From the NCBI RefSeq assembly GCF_009765965.1, contig NZ_LMUL01000014.1, positions 1,358,127 to 1,422,126 of the forward strand: a stretch of 64,000 nucleotides of DNA, written 5' to 3'. The translations under genes were made by a program, and so were the position numbers. This document shows positions 19,216-28,179 of this stretch, piece after piece; positions within the stretch are counted from its first letter, which is position 1; each line of letters starts with the position of its first letter. The notes under the pieces are model-generated. The model worked only from the letters and a program-made list of their open reading frames with translations. It did no database searches and was not told the DNA's origin. Source of the stretch: Caulobacter sp. S45. GTDB taxonomy: Bacteria; Pseudomonadota; Alphaproteobacteria; Caulobacterales; Caulobacteraceae.

Positions 19216-19845
19216 ATGTTCGGGACTGAAATCAGCACCGCCCAGGCCGCCTTTCTGCAGACGACGACGGCCGTCGTTCAAGCCGTCGTGTCGGTAAGTC
19301 TATTGGCTTGGTACGTCCTCGCGGCGCATCTCGATCGGGATCGCATCCGGCGCGAACGATCAGAGGACTTCGATTCACTCGTGAGGCTCTGCCGCGATCT
19401 CGGCATCGACGCTAAGGACAAGACCAACGCACATCGGTGCGCCGCTTCGATGATCGTGAGCGCGCCATCCGATCTCGACGCAGCTGTAAGGGCGAGGTTG
19501 GCGGCGTGGAAAACCGACATGACGGTCATCTACGTCTGCCTCAACGAGGTGCCGCACTACGAAGTCCGAAACCCGGCTTTCAGCACGGCGCTCACTCGGC
19601 TCTGGATGGAGGTCGACGCCAGAACCGTCGATCCGAAGAGGTTCGACCGGCCCGAGCAGCTCGAGTTGTTCCTGGACCAGAAACTCGCCCGTATATGCCG
19701 TGAGGTTGACGCCATGGCGGATCTCTTGAAAGGGCGTCCTTTGGGCGCGCGAGACGCGCCGCGGCGTCTGGTTGGCGCGGCCAAGCGGCGTGGGAAGATT
19801 TACGCTACGGACGGATCGCCCGAAGAAGCGATCGAAGACCTCTAA
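19216..19845 (+). CDS. Membrane-anchored hypothetical protein
   Basis: 209 residues. One membrane helix near the N-terminus (AVVQAVVSVSLLAWYVLAAHL, ~18-38) is followed by a charged, mostly helical cytoplasmic domain with four Cys (RLCRD, HRCAAS, YVCLNE, ARICRE). I do not recognise the family. It follows the hydrolase pair on the same strand after ~100 nt. The ribosome site is weak, so the exact start is uncertain. Confidence 0.65.
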   Translation: MFGTEISTAQAAFLQTTTAVVQAVVSVSLLAWYVLAAHLDRDRIRRERSEDFDSLVRLCRDLGIDAKDKTNAHRCAASMIVSAPSDLDAAVRARLAAWKTDMTVIYVCLNEVPHYEVRNPAFSTALTRLWMEVDARTVDPKRFDRPEQLELFLDQKLARICREVDAMADLLKGRPLGARDAPRRLVGAAKRRGKIYATDGSPEEAIEDL

Positions 19846-19937
19846 GATCGTTTAGATGTACAATCGGACTTGATAGACCGGCAGCTCGCGCCGGCTCGCC
19901 TCGGCGCGCGTGACAGCTATTGCTCAGAGCACCGTGT

Positions 19938-21065
19938 TCAGGCCTGAGGTGTCCGAAGTGGAGCGTAGGTCGCCCGATAGCTGCGCGGGCCGACGAACTG
20001 CATGAGGGCGTTTCTCATCACGATCGGCAAGTGGGCCGTTCGCGACATACGATCGGTCATAGCCTGCACGTGGGCGACCCTCGGCCGCCGGCGTTGCTCA
20101 TACTCGGGGCCGATCTCTTCCCAATCCGTTCGGTCGGCCAGCAAATCAGCTAAGACGACGGCGTCTTCCAGGGCAAGGGCGGCGCCTTGCGCCCATACGG
20201 GCGCCGTGGCGTGGGCGGCGTCGCCCATGAGGATCACCCGGTCGCGGCTCCAGCTGGGGATGCGAACCTCCTCAAGAGGGGAATGATGCAGGGAGCCGGG
20301 TCGGGCCAAAACCGTCTCGATCGTCCGGCGGACCCGTTCGGGAAAGCCCCGGAACAAATCATTGAGCGCGTTGGCGTCGTCGAGGCCGGTCTGGCCTTTC
20401 GTCGCCGCAGCCCACCCGTAGACCTCGCCGCGGTCGACAGGAATGAGCAGGATCATACTGCGCGCGCCGGCCCAAAGGGTCCAGCAGTCGACGCCGGGAT
20501 TGGGCGCCATGAACCGCCAGCTCGCGGACGCCAATTGCGCTGCGGCTGGAGCCTTCCCGCCCATGGTCGCCCGCACCCGCGAGCGCACGCCATCCGCGCC
20601 GACCAGCAAGCCGCCCATCTCGATCGAACCGTCGGCGAGGCCAACATCGACGCCATTCGGGCGCAGCTGAACCAACGTCACCTCGCAATCCCGTCTCACG
20701 GCGCTGGCCGGCGTTCCAAGCTCCAGAAGGCCGAGCAATGTCGAGCGGCGGACGCAGCGCGGTCGCGCGTCAGGGCCCCAGAATTCATCCTCATCGACCG
20801 CAAACAACACGCGATCCTGTTCGGTCCGATATTCGCGCCGACGGACGGGAACGCCGCAGGTAGACAGCGCATCGCCTAATCCGAGACGGGTCAGGGCGCG
20901 GATCGCGTTGCCCGGCAAGTTTATGGCCAGCCCGGCGTCGCTCGGCCCGTCTCGGCGCTCTAGAGCGAGCACCGGGACGCCGCGCCGATGCAGGGCCCGC
21001 GTGAGAGCCAGCCCGGCGATCCCCGCCCCCGCCACCAGCACGCGGTTCTGCGACCTGAAATCCAT
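19938..21065 (-). CDS. FAD-dependent aromatic-ring-hydroxylase-type monooxygenase
   Basis: 375 residues of the PHBH/UbiH-like class A flavin monooxygenases. FAD GxGxxG motif (VAGAGIAGLALTRAL), the DG motif region (LLVGADGVRSRVR) and the GD motif (ILMGDAAHATAPVWAQGAAL). Uses NAD(P)H and O2 to hydroxylate an aromatic or polyketide-like substrate. The substrate is unknown. Downstream of the DUF418 gene on the same strand with an ~80-bp gap. Confidence 0.9.
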   Translation of the reverse strand: MDFRSQNRVLVAGAGIAGLALTRALHRRGVPVLALERRDGPSDAGLAINLPGNAIRALTRLGLGDALSTCGVPVRRREYRTEQDRVLFAVDEDEFWGPDARPRCVRRSTLLGLLELGTPASAVRRDCEVTLVQLRPNGVDVGLADGSIEMGGLLVGADGVRSRVRATMGGKAPAAAQLASASWRFMAPNPGVDCWTLWAGARSMILLIPVDRGEVYGWAAATKGQTGLDDANALNDLFRGFPERVRRTIETVLARPGSLHHSPLEEVRIPSWSRDRVILMGDAAHATAPVWAQGAALALEDAVVLADLLADRTDWEEIGPEYEQRRRPRVAHVQAMTDRMSRTAHLPIVMRNALMQFVGPRSYRATYAPLRTPQA

Positions 21066-21146
21066 ATTCCACCTCGACGGTCACGACCTAGTCTTTTGGC
21101 CGGAGCCCGGCCATGTTGGCGGCCGCGTCCGCCCGCCCGCGCGGTG

Positions 21147-22526
21147 TCAGACCGCTCGCGAAAGACGAAAGGGCTGCAGCTTCCAATACGTCAGGGACCG
21201 CCAAGCCCATTCAAGGGGCCCATAGGCGAACGTCCGCAGCCAGAGCAGGCTCGCGGCGATGTTCAGCGCCCAAACCCCAAGAATGACATAGATCTGTTGG
21301 TAATAGTCCAATGTGCCGTAGAGATGCCACGGCCCCCAAGTGAACAGGAATTGGCAAAGCAGACTGGTGCCGATGTAGTTGCTAAAGGCAGTCCGGCCCA
21401 CTGCGCCCAGGGCGCGCTGAAGCGGCTGAAGCCAGCCCTTGCTCACGATCAGCAGAACGACCGATGCGTTGGCGATCATCGCCGGGATCTGCTGCAATCC
21501 GTAGGGCAGGAACATCCATTTGGCCGCGGCCGCGTTGCTGAAGCCGGTGAGACTGGCCTGGTGTACGCCGATCAGGACGATCGGCGCCGAAACGGCGTAC
21601 CCGACCGCGGCGGTCGTGGCGTAGAAACGGGGCGATTTCCGCGCGGATAGGAAGCCGGTCTTGTAAAGGCCCATGCCGAAGATCAGCATGCCGCTCACCT
21701 CAGCCATCCAGCCGCTCCGGACGAGGCTGAAGGTGAAATCGGCGAATTCACCGGCCTGTACAGGGAGAACCGCCCAATAGCCCTTATGCGCGAGCGCCAC
21801 CCGATCCGCGACTTGAGCCCGCTCCTTGGCCTCTCGCGCGGCGGCGGCGACAAGCGCAGCCTTTTGCTCGGCGGTCGGCAGTTTGCCGGCATGGACGGCG
21901 GCGATCGCCTGCTCCTGGAGCTGACTGTCATGGAGCGTCGACGGCTCGTAGGAGAAATTGGCGATGCCCAAGGTGCCGCCAAGCAGGGCGATCGCGAGAC
22001 CGACCCCGATGAGGGTCTTCGCGGCCACGTGCCTTAACGGATAGAGGAACAGGAGCGCGTTCAGGCTGTAGTCGAAGAGGATGTCTCCGGACCAGATCAG
22101 GGTCCCGTGGATGAGGCCGAACAGCAAAAGCCACAAGCTGCGGCGCAGGAAAATATCGGCGGCGGCCTCTGGCTTTCGCCGCTCGATCCGCTCCGTCAGA
22201 AGCACGCAACCGGCGCCGAAGAGCGTCGCAAACAACGCCCGCATCTTGCCTTCGAAGAACAGCCATTTGATCGTCAGAATGACGAGGTCGAGGTGGGCGT
22301 GCCATCCGACGAACGCAGCCTTAGCCACGCCGACCGGAATGTCGTGCAAAGCCTCCGGCCCGGAGAAGTCGTCGATATTGAGGACCAGGATTCCCAACAG
22401 GGCGAACCCCCGCAGCACGTCGAGCGCGGCGATCCGCTGACCGCGGCCGACCGGCGCCTGGGGCGGACCGGCAAGTTCCTCGTTCTCAAGCCCAAGAACG
22501 CTCGGCATCTGTAGAGTGGTCGTCAT
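21147..22526 (-). CDS. DUF418-family polytopic membrane protein
   Basis: ~459 residues. The N-terminal signature RIAALDVLRGFALLGILVLN is typical of DUF418/YeiB-like proteins, which are related to the acyltransferase-3 fold. About nine further membrane segments follow, and the C-terminal DUF418 block is WLRTFAYGPLEWAWRSLTYW. No catalytic function is established. ATG 22526 fits the family length; an upstream in-frame start at 22619 is possible but adds an atypical leader. Confidence 0.9.
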   Translation of the reverse strand: MTTTLQMPSVLGLENEELAGPPQAPVGRGQRIAALDVLRGFALLGILVLNIDDFSGPEALHDIPVGVAKAAFVGWHAHLDLVILTIKWLFFEGKMRALFATLFGAGCVLLTERIERRKPEAAADIFLRRSLWLLLFGLIHGTLIWSGDILFDYSLNALLFLYPLRHVAAKTLIGVGLAIALLGGTLGIANFSYEPSTLHDSQLQEQAIAAVHAGKLPTAEQKAALVAAAAREAKERAQVADRVALAHKGYWAVLPVQAGEFADFTFSLVRSGWMAEVSGMLIFGMGLYKTGFLSARKSPRFYATTAAVGYAVSAPIVLIGVHQASLTGFSNAAAAKWMFLPYGLQQIPAMIANASVVLLIVSKGWLQPLQRALGAVGRTAFSNYIGTSLLCQFLFTWGPWHLYGTLDYYQQIYVILGVWALNIAASLLWLRTFAYGPLEWAWRSLTYWKLQPFRLSRAV

Positions 22527-23023
22527 GAATCCGCTCGTATTGGACAGCGGAAGCGCGCTTTGGGCGAATCCGACGACCGTTTGATGACACGTGTTGAACC
22601 TCGGCCTTCTCCCGTCCATCGCAGATGAACCGGGCTGAAGGAATCCGCGCTGATCGTAGGTGCCGAGGAGCGATGGCCTGGTTCAGCTACATGCCAAACC
22701 GTCGCACTTTGCGCATGACCTCCAGCCGACGGAGTGGTCTTCCGTGTGGCCTGTTCGAGATCTGAGGGAGTCCTTTTGGCGCGAACCGAAGGACCACGTC
22801 ATCGGGAGCGGACCTTGGCGACTCGCTGACAAGCCGACCTCGTCTGAGCTCACTCGCCTGCGTCGTCGGGCAAGCTTAGTCATGGACACGCCGCCGCGCT
22901 CGCCTTATGGGCGATGCCGTGAAGCGCAGCGTCAAACCTGGGTTGAAATCGCTTGCGCGCTCGCAGCTGTCGCCCTTGGCCTTTTGGCCTGCTCGGGCCT
23001 CCTCCACTAATCAGCCGACGATC
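22527..23023. other. Spacer, mostly without supported genes
   Basis: About 500 bp between the DUF418 start and the end of the mucR-like gene. Apart from one weak small ORF (22882-23010), I see no conserved coding pattern, RNA or repeat. Confidence 0.4.
22882..23010 (+). CDS. Possible 42-residue single-helix membrane peptide
   Basis: Starts MDTPPRSPYGRCREAQ and ends in one hydrophobic helix (WVEIACALAAVALGLLACSG). The ribosome site is weak and I recognise no homologue. The frame extends further upstream without a better start. A candidate only. Confidence 0.25.
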   Translation: MDTPPRSPYGRCREAQRQTWVEIACALAAVALGLLACSGLLH

Positions 23024-23593
23024 TCAACGGCTTAGCCCCTTGCCGCGCCCTTTAGCGATCGTCTTCGCCCCTGAGACCTTTGCGACCGCCGGGGGAGCCG
23101 CAGGCTTTCGCGCGGGCTTCGCCGCCTTGGGCGCGGCGCTCTCCGGCGGCGTGCTTACCGGCGCGGGAGCCGCTGGCGCATCGACAGGGGCGGCCCGTTT
23201 CCCGCCAAACCCGAAGCTCTTCGCCGACGCGGAACGCTGCGCCGAGTAGCCCGGGGCGACCATGGGATAGGCCGTCGGCAAGCCGAAGCGTTCGCGGTAA
23301 GCCTGCGGTGAAAGCCCTTGGCTGTTTAGGTGACGGGTCAGGGATTTGTACGGCCGGCCGTCCAGGAACGAGATAAGGTGATCCGCCCCTACGCTTTTAC
23401 GGATTTCCGCAGCGGTGCGCTTGGTGTCCGCCACTTCGGCGACCGCAGCTTGCCCGGCCGAGTCCAAGCTCTTGTAGACGCTGGCGATCAAGCCCGGCAG
23501 GTCGCCGACCGGGACCTCGTTGTTGCTGACATAGGCGCTGACGATGTGGGCGGTCAAGTCGATCACGGCGTCCTGAGATTGGTCTTCAGCCAC
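23024..23593 (-). CDS. MucR/Ros-family regulator lacking zinc ligands
   Basis: 189 residues. The MucR/Ros pattern is clear: DLTAHIVSAYVSNNEVP, DGRPYKSLTRHLNSQGLSP, YRERFGLPTAYPMVAPGYS. The CLEC/CLED position reads SFLD, and the distal His pair is QG, so only one of the usual Cys2His2 ligands remains. A ~55-residue Ala/Pro/Lys-rich tail follows the domain. MucR proteins bind AT-rich promoters as repressors or nucleoid-like factors. GTG start with AAGGAG 8 nt upstream. Confidence 0.88.
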   Translation of the reverse strand: MAEDQSQDAVIDLTAHIVSAYVSNNEVPVGDLPGLIASVYKSLDSAGQAAVAEVADTKRTAAEIRKSVGADHLISFLDGRPYKSLTRHLNSQGLSPQAYRERFGLPTAYPMVAPGYSAQRSASAKSFGFGGKRAAPVDAPAAPAPVSTPPESAAPKAAKPARKPAAPPAVAKVSGAKTIAKGRGKGLSR

Positions 23594-23783
23594 GTCTGGC
23601 TCCTTGATTGCCTCGGCGCCACCAAGCTTATGGCCCCCGAGGACCTCATCCCATCAGGCAGTTGAGATTCGATAAAGCGCTCCCCGCGCCGATCCACCGG
23701 AAATTTCGGTAGAAGTGGATAGAGCAAAGCTGCTCAATGCCGACGAGGAAGACGACTCGTTCGGACAGCACGCTGGAGATCTG

Positions 23784-25097
23784 ATGACCGACCTCGAGCC
23801 GCTCGCCGTCCCCAACCCGCCCGACGCCATCAAGCAACCGGTGCGACCGCCTCTGCTGGAGGTGTTGGGGCCGGGACTGATCACCGGCGCGTCTGACGAT
23901 GACCCCAGCGGGATCGCGACCTACTCCCAGACCGGCGCGCAGTTCGGCTTCGACCTCGGCTGGACGCTGCTGTTCAGCTGGCCCCTCATGTGCGCGATCC
24001 AGGAAATCAGCGCCCGGATCGGACGCGTCACTGGCCGGGGAATCGCCGGCAATCTTCTGAAGCATTATCCACGCTGGGTCCTCTACAGCATCGTCTCCCT
24101 GCTGCTCGTCGCCAACACCATCAATCTCGGCGCGGACCTCGGCGCCATGGCCGCCGCGCTAAAGCTCGTCATCGGCGGTCCCCAGCTCATCTATGTCGGC
24201 CTATTCGCTGTGATCTCGGTGCTGCTCGAGGTGTTCGTCCGCTACTCGCGCTACGTCTCGATCCTCAAATGGCTCACGCTGGTGCTGTTCGCCTACGTCG
24301 GGGTCGCCTTCGTGGTCCACATGCCGTGGCTGCAGGTCGTCCGTCACCTCTTCGTCCCCAAGATCTCGCTGAAGTCCGATTATCTGACGGTCGTGGTCGC
24401 GATCCTCGGCACCACTATAAGCCCCTACCTGTTTTTCTGGCAGGCGGAGGAAGAGGTCGAAGAGGTGAAGGAGCGCGACGGCGCCAAGCCGCTGGAGCGC
24501 GCGCCGGAACAGGCGCCGCAAGAGTTCAATCGGATCCGCTGGGACACCTATCTGGGCATGGGCCTATCGAACGCGGTCGCGTTGTTCATCGTCCTGACCA
24601 CAGCGGCCACCCTTCACGCGCACGGCGTCACCGACATCCAGACCTCCTCCCAAGCCGCGGAGGCTTTGCGACCCATCGCGGGGCCGGCCGTCTTCCTCGT
24701 GTTTGCGCTGGGGATCATTGGAACCGGGCTGCTCGCCGTCCCCGTTCTCGCGAGTTCGGCCGCCTACGCCGTGGGCGAAAGCTTCGGATGGCACGTGGGG
24801 CTCACGCGCAAGCTCAGCCGAGCCCGGCGGTTCTACGGGGTCGTGGCGGTCGCGACCCTGATCGGCGCGGGCCTGAACTTCACCCCGCTCGACCCGGTCA
24901 AAGCCTTGTTCTGGAGCGCCGTCGTCAACGGGGTGGTGGCCGTGCCGGTCATGGTGATGATGCTGCTGCTGGCGCGCCGCCGCGATATCATGGGCCAGTT
25001 CACCCTGCCCACGCTCCTGCGCACCATCGGCTGGATCGCCACCGCGGTGATGGCCATCGCGGCGATCGGCATGTTCGCCACGATGGGCCATAGCTGA
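23784..25097 (+). CDS. Nramp-related divalent-metal transporter (DPSG variant)
   Basis: ~437 residues, about 11 membrane helices. TM1 carries TGASDDDPSGIATYSQTG, where Mn/Fe Nramps have DPGN. TM6 reads TTISPYLFFWQAEEE instead of the Met-containing motif. This variant occurs in the Nramp-related branch reported to transport Mg2+ and similar hard cations rather than Mn2+/Fe2+ (family knowledge, from memory). A cytoplasmic loop is rich in Glu/Lys (EEEVEEVKERDG). ATG 23784 has GGAG 5 nt upstream; GTG 23715 is an alternative. Confidence 0.88.
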   Translation: MTDLEPLAVPNPPDAIKQPVRPPLLEVLGPGLITGASDDDPSGIATYSQTGAQFGFDLGWTLLFSWPLMCAIQEISARIGRVTGRGIAGNLLKHYPRWVLYSIVSLLLVANTINLGADLGAMAAALKLVIGGPQLIYVGLFAVISVLLEVFVRYSRYVSILKWLTLVLFAYVGVAFVVHMPWLQVVRHLFVPKISLKSDYLTVVVAILGTTISPYLFFWQAEEEVEEVKERDGAKPLERAPEQAPQEFNRIRWDTYLGMGLSNAVALFIVLTTAATLHAHGVTDIQTSSQAAEALRPIAGPAVFLVFALGIIGTGLLAVPVLASSAAYAVGESFGWHVGLTRKLSRARRFYGVVAVATLIGAGLNFTPLDPVKALFWSAVVNGVVAVPVMVMMLLLARRRDIMGQFTLPTLLRTIGWIATAVMAIAAIGMFATMGHS

Positions 25098-25233
25098 GGA
25101 CATGCGCCTCTCAACTGCCGGGGGAATACCGCCCGCCGCCACGCCCGAAGAGCGTAGTATCAAATCACGGGCTGAAACCGCTTCTCCAGCTTACGCTGGA
25201 TCCACATAAGCTATTGGTTGCACATAACATTTC

Positions 25234-25247
25234 GCACGCTAGCGTGC
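25234..25247. repeat. 14-bp perfect palindrome GCACGCTAGCGTGC
   Basis: A self-complementary site in the AT-richer spacer between the Nramp gene and the integrase remnant, ~80 bp upstream of the integrase start. It could be an operator or a recombination-related site. The short length limits certainty. Confidence 0.4.
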
Positions 25248-25288
25248 ATTAGCGTAGTTGGAGCTCGCTGCCTTTCCTGCAGCATTAC

Positions 25289-25310
25289 CGCATACAAATC
25301 GCATACAAAT
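25289..25310. repeat. Tandem 11-bp repeat CGCATACAAAT x2
   Basis: Two perfect head-to-tail copies end ~18 bp before the integrase start codon. The location suggests arm-type integrase sites or an operator. I find no tRNA gene or matching third copy in the nearby sequence. Confidence 0.6.
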
Positions 25311-25328
25311 TTATGAAGGCGGGCGGCG

Positions 25329-26011
25329 ATGGCCACCGAACACGTCCAACTTGATGACAGGCTGATCGCCCGGCTGACTTATGCCAAGGACGATGGCTAC
25401 GTGGTCCGAGATTCCGAATTGAAGGGCTTTAGTGTCAGAGTCGGGAAGCGCACGAGGACCTTCTTGGCCGAAGGCTCCTATTGGCACGACGGCGTTCGAG
25501 AGTTCGGCGCGCGCGTGAAGCTCGGTGAATTCGGCGAGATCACATCCAAGGCGGCGCGCTCGAAAGCGAAAACGGTTCTGGGCTCTATGGCCGCGGGGCA
25601 ACGGCCGGGTGAGCGACCAAAACCAAGGATCAGGCGCTCACCCTTCGCAAGGCCTGGGGTCGTTACCGGATCGCCCATTTGGAGCGAAAAGATCGGAGCC
25701 CCGGCACTATTGCTAACTACCGTGACCATGTGGAGCGGCTCATGGCGGATTGGCTCGACAAGCCAATTGCGCGGCTTGGCCGGCAACCGTCGCTCGTGGT
25801 CGATCGCCACGAACTTATCTCCGAAGAAAACGGTCGTTATATCGCCAACGGAGCCATGCGCAGCCTCCGTGCGATCTACAACCACGCTCTCAAATCTCAT
25901 CCCGAGATGCCGCCTGTAAATCCGGTCGCTGCGATCGACTGGAACCAGGAGGAGCGGCGCGACAGCGGCATGGTCAGGAACGCCGGCAAACCTCGGCCGT
26001 TGGCTCATTAG
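25329..26011 (+). pseudogene. Phage-type tyrosine integrase, frameshifted and truncated
   Basis: The N-terminal arm-binding domain (DUF4102-like) is visible in VRDSELKGFSVRVGKRTRTF and KLGEFGEITSKAARSKAKTV. One base is missing near 25616-25625, and the rest continues one frame away: TKDQALTLRKAWGRYRIAHL, RKDRSPGTIANYRDHVERLM, IANGAMRSLRAIYNHALK, NPVAAIDWN. Similarity ends near RRDSGMV, before the catalytic RHRY domain, so it cannot recombine DNA. It marks the left side of the island-like region. Confidence 0.8.
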
Positions 26012-26036
26012 AACTCATGAGAAGAAGGATCACCCA

Positions 26037-26213
26037 ATGACCGAAAGCAACAAAGCCACCAACCTGCCGGAACCCTCCAAGGACGATCCGAAGGTCCAAA
26101 AGCCCGGCCATACCCCCGAAGAGGGTCAACATGGCAAGGGTCTGAGCGGCGGCGTGGACACCGGCGCCATCGAGCCTGGCAAGACGGGATCTTCACAGCC
26201 CAACGCCGGCTGA
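26037..26213 (+). CDS. 58-residue hydrophilic protein of unknown function
   Basis: A polar, disordered-looking sequence rich in Gly, Pro, Lys and Glu (EPSKDDPKVQKPGHTPEEGQ), with no Cys or hydrophobic segment. A good AGAAGGA ribosome site precedes the ATG. It begins 26 nt after the integrase remnant. I do not recognise the family. The composition resembles small stress-inducible hydrophilic proteins, but no function is claimed. Confidence 0.55.
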   Translation: MTESNKATNLPEPSKDDPKVQKPGHTPEEGQHGKGLSGGVDTGAIEPGKTGSSQPNAG

Positions 26214-26664
26214 ATTATGGGGAGCAAGCCCCTCCCCGATTGAAGGTGTACGATCTCTCTGCCGCGCCCTTTCAAGGGGGCGTCGGCGCAGCTTCTTGGA
26301 CAAGGCTCTTGCTCTGTCATCGCTAGCAAGTTGCTATGAGGCGACCGGTTCCATCGCCGTCCCAAATTTGGAGCGCTTGGGTGGGCGGTGGGCCTCTTGG
26401 CGTCTCCGGCGTCGACGCTGGAGACGCGTTGGCGGGTGGCCGTAGCCTTTGGCTGCAACGCAGTGCTCCACCAGCTCTGGAAACCGCTGCTCTTCCGCTT
26501 GCGCCGGCCGGGAGACGACAGCTCGGACGTCCTCGCCCAGGACGCCGGCTTCATTCTGAAAACTCGGTAACTCGCTGACGCGCGGTCTTACCTGCAGGGA
26601 CGCTGAGCGCGCAGATCGCCAAGTCGAGAACGGGCTGTGGCGCATCCCCTAAGCGTGGTTCGCG
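26214..26664. other. Spacer without a supported gene
   Basis: About 450 bp. Overlapping short frames exist on both strands, but none shows a recognisable domain or good ribosome site. Confidence 0.4.
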
Positions 26665-27027
26665 TCAATCGCTCGGCTGCTTATGCCGAATATAGACCCA
26701 GGCGTCGAGGCCAGACCGCAAGCGCAGGTAGACGCGCGTGTAGTCGACCACCTCATAGCGATCGGCAGCATCCAACTCTTCGGGAGTGATGCGAAACACT
26801 GTGCCTTTGACCACGTCGGCAGGGTCATCAGACGGGAGCACGATTGGATGGAAGCGCATACCGCTGACGGCGAGGACGTTCGGATCAGTGATCTCGATCA
26901 TCTCCATGCGAAACTTCACCATCGCATCGGGCTCACCGCCGAGCCGGCGGCCGAACGAGGCAACCTGCACGCTCTCCAGTTGCAAGGTCCCATAGGAGAA
27001 AAGGGCTATGACGCGCGCATCGCTCAC
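26665..27027 (-). CDS. Gamma-glutamylcyclotransferase-like (AIG2/GGCT fold) protein
   Basis: 120 residues. The BtrG/GGCT fold signature is ALFSYGTLQLESVQ near the N-terminus, with the general-acid Glu region VFRITPEELDAADRYE. Members cleave gamma-glutamyl groups to 5-oxoproline, though small bacterial ones are rarely characterised. Its position inside the island-like region and lack of partners give no further clue. Confidence 0.85.
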   Translation of the reverse strand: MSDARVIALFSYGTLQLESVQVASFGRRLGGEPDAMVKFRMEMIEITDPNVLAVSGMRFHPIVLPSDDPADVVKGTVFRITPEELDAADRYEVVDYTRVYLRLRSGLDAWVYIRHKQPSD

Positions 27028-27579
27028 GGGATATCCTCAGATTGGCGGCCGGGCCGATGTACTCGCGGAAAGCCCGACTGTCTCAGGCCGATGTTTTTGC
27101 CGGACGCCTGCATGTGTCTAGATCGAGCTGCGGATCCGCAACAATGGTTGCAGCGTGCGCAATGGTGGTGAGTCCGAGCGCCGGAATCAACGCGGCGCAG
27201 CCTGTCTTCGCCATCGAGACGCCGTTTCCTCGTCACTGCTGCCTCACATGGGGTCGTCCCATCTCAGACCCACGCTCCCCCCACCGTTATGGGCCTTCGG
27301 CGCGCAGTGTTTCACCTACATCGGTTGCCGCGCCGCTCACTCCGCCGCCACGTTCACCCTTGGAGCGCCGGTCTCAGACCAGCTAGGATGTGCTCATGTC
27401 CGAAACGCCTGCCCCGCCGCCACGTTGGTTCACACGCATGCAGAGCATTGGCAGATGGTTCGGATAGGTCGCATGGAGACGCATTGATGTTCAGGCAGAT
27501 CGCTGACGACGGCCGGCTACACGGAAAGCCAAGATGCTCCCGCTAACGGCAAACAGAACCATTTTGGAAAACCGTCAGC
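27028..27579. other. Gene-poor spacer
   Basis: About 550 bp with only short, mutually overlapping frames. No domain, RNA or repeat is recognised. The last 80 bp turn AT-rich ahead of the small ORF at 27580. Confidence 0.4.
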
Positions 27580-27729
27580 GTGATTGAAAATCTTATTCGA
27601 GATCATCCGCTATTATTGATGGTAATCTTGATCGTGATTGGTCCTGCTTTACGTCCAGCCGCTCGGGCAGTTGGTCGAATGGCAGAGCGTTTCAACAACC
27701 GGAGAGATCGTCAGACTCCAGATGAATGA
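27580..27729 (+). CDS. Possible 49-residue single-helix membrane protein
   Basis: A GTG-initiated frame with one strong hydrophobic helix (HPLLLMVILIVIGPALRP) followed by a basic, arginine-rich tail (MAERFNNRRDRQ). The layout is that of a small inner-membrane protein. The ribosome site is weak (TTGGAA), and base composition is more AT-rich than the neighbours. Confidence 0.3.
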   Translation: MIENLIRDHPLLLMVILIVIGPALRPAARAVGRMAERFNNRRDRQTPDE

Positions 27730-28179
27730 ACGTTTCTGCGCAAGCGCTCGGCTGACAGGCGCAGCAGCTTGCTTTCCCCTGGGCATGGTCACGCCAGCCA
27801 ATTCCGGGCGCGACCGCCCCTCCACTGGGCCATAGGCCGATCGGTCGCCGGTGGCCGCGCAGTACAGCTCCAGGCGCCGGGCCGGCGTCACGCGGCCTCA
27901 TCAGGGTGGCGAGCTGGTGCAGCAGCGGGCTCGCCCTTGCCCAATTCCGCCAGGACAGAGCGGACTTGTGGACCTGACGACAGGGCGAGAGCAGCGCCCC
28001 CCACGGCGTTGCGAGTCTTTCCACTTCGGACGGCGTCAACGGCGAATTCGGATCATTACCGCCGCTTCATTTCATTAAATCGAGGTCATGACAGAGGCTT
28101 AACTGGGCTCAGCTCCACGCAAACACTAAACACAAGTCACCGCGGCGACGCGAACAACATTCAAAAGTGGAACAAGACC
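27730..28179. other. Spacer upstream of the UrcA gene
   Basis: About 450 bp. A long open frame extends into the UrcA gene here, but its sequence is unlike the UrcA family before the signal peptide. I see no independent gene. The last ~100 bp are AT-richer and probably hold the urcA promoter. Confidence 0.35.

Noticed and set aside
22660-23010. 116-residue protein in the DUF418-mucR spacer
   Set aside because: The N-terminal two thirds look like non-coding sequence; only the last 42 residues form a plausible membrane peptide, listed separately at low confidence.
25098-25328. tRNA attachment site next to the integrase
   Set aside because: No cloverleaf or tRNA 3' end could be drawn in this spacer; the only tRNA in the window is at 47912-47986.
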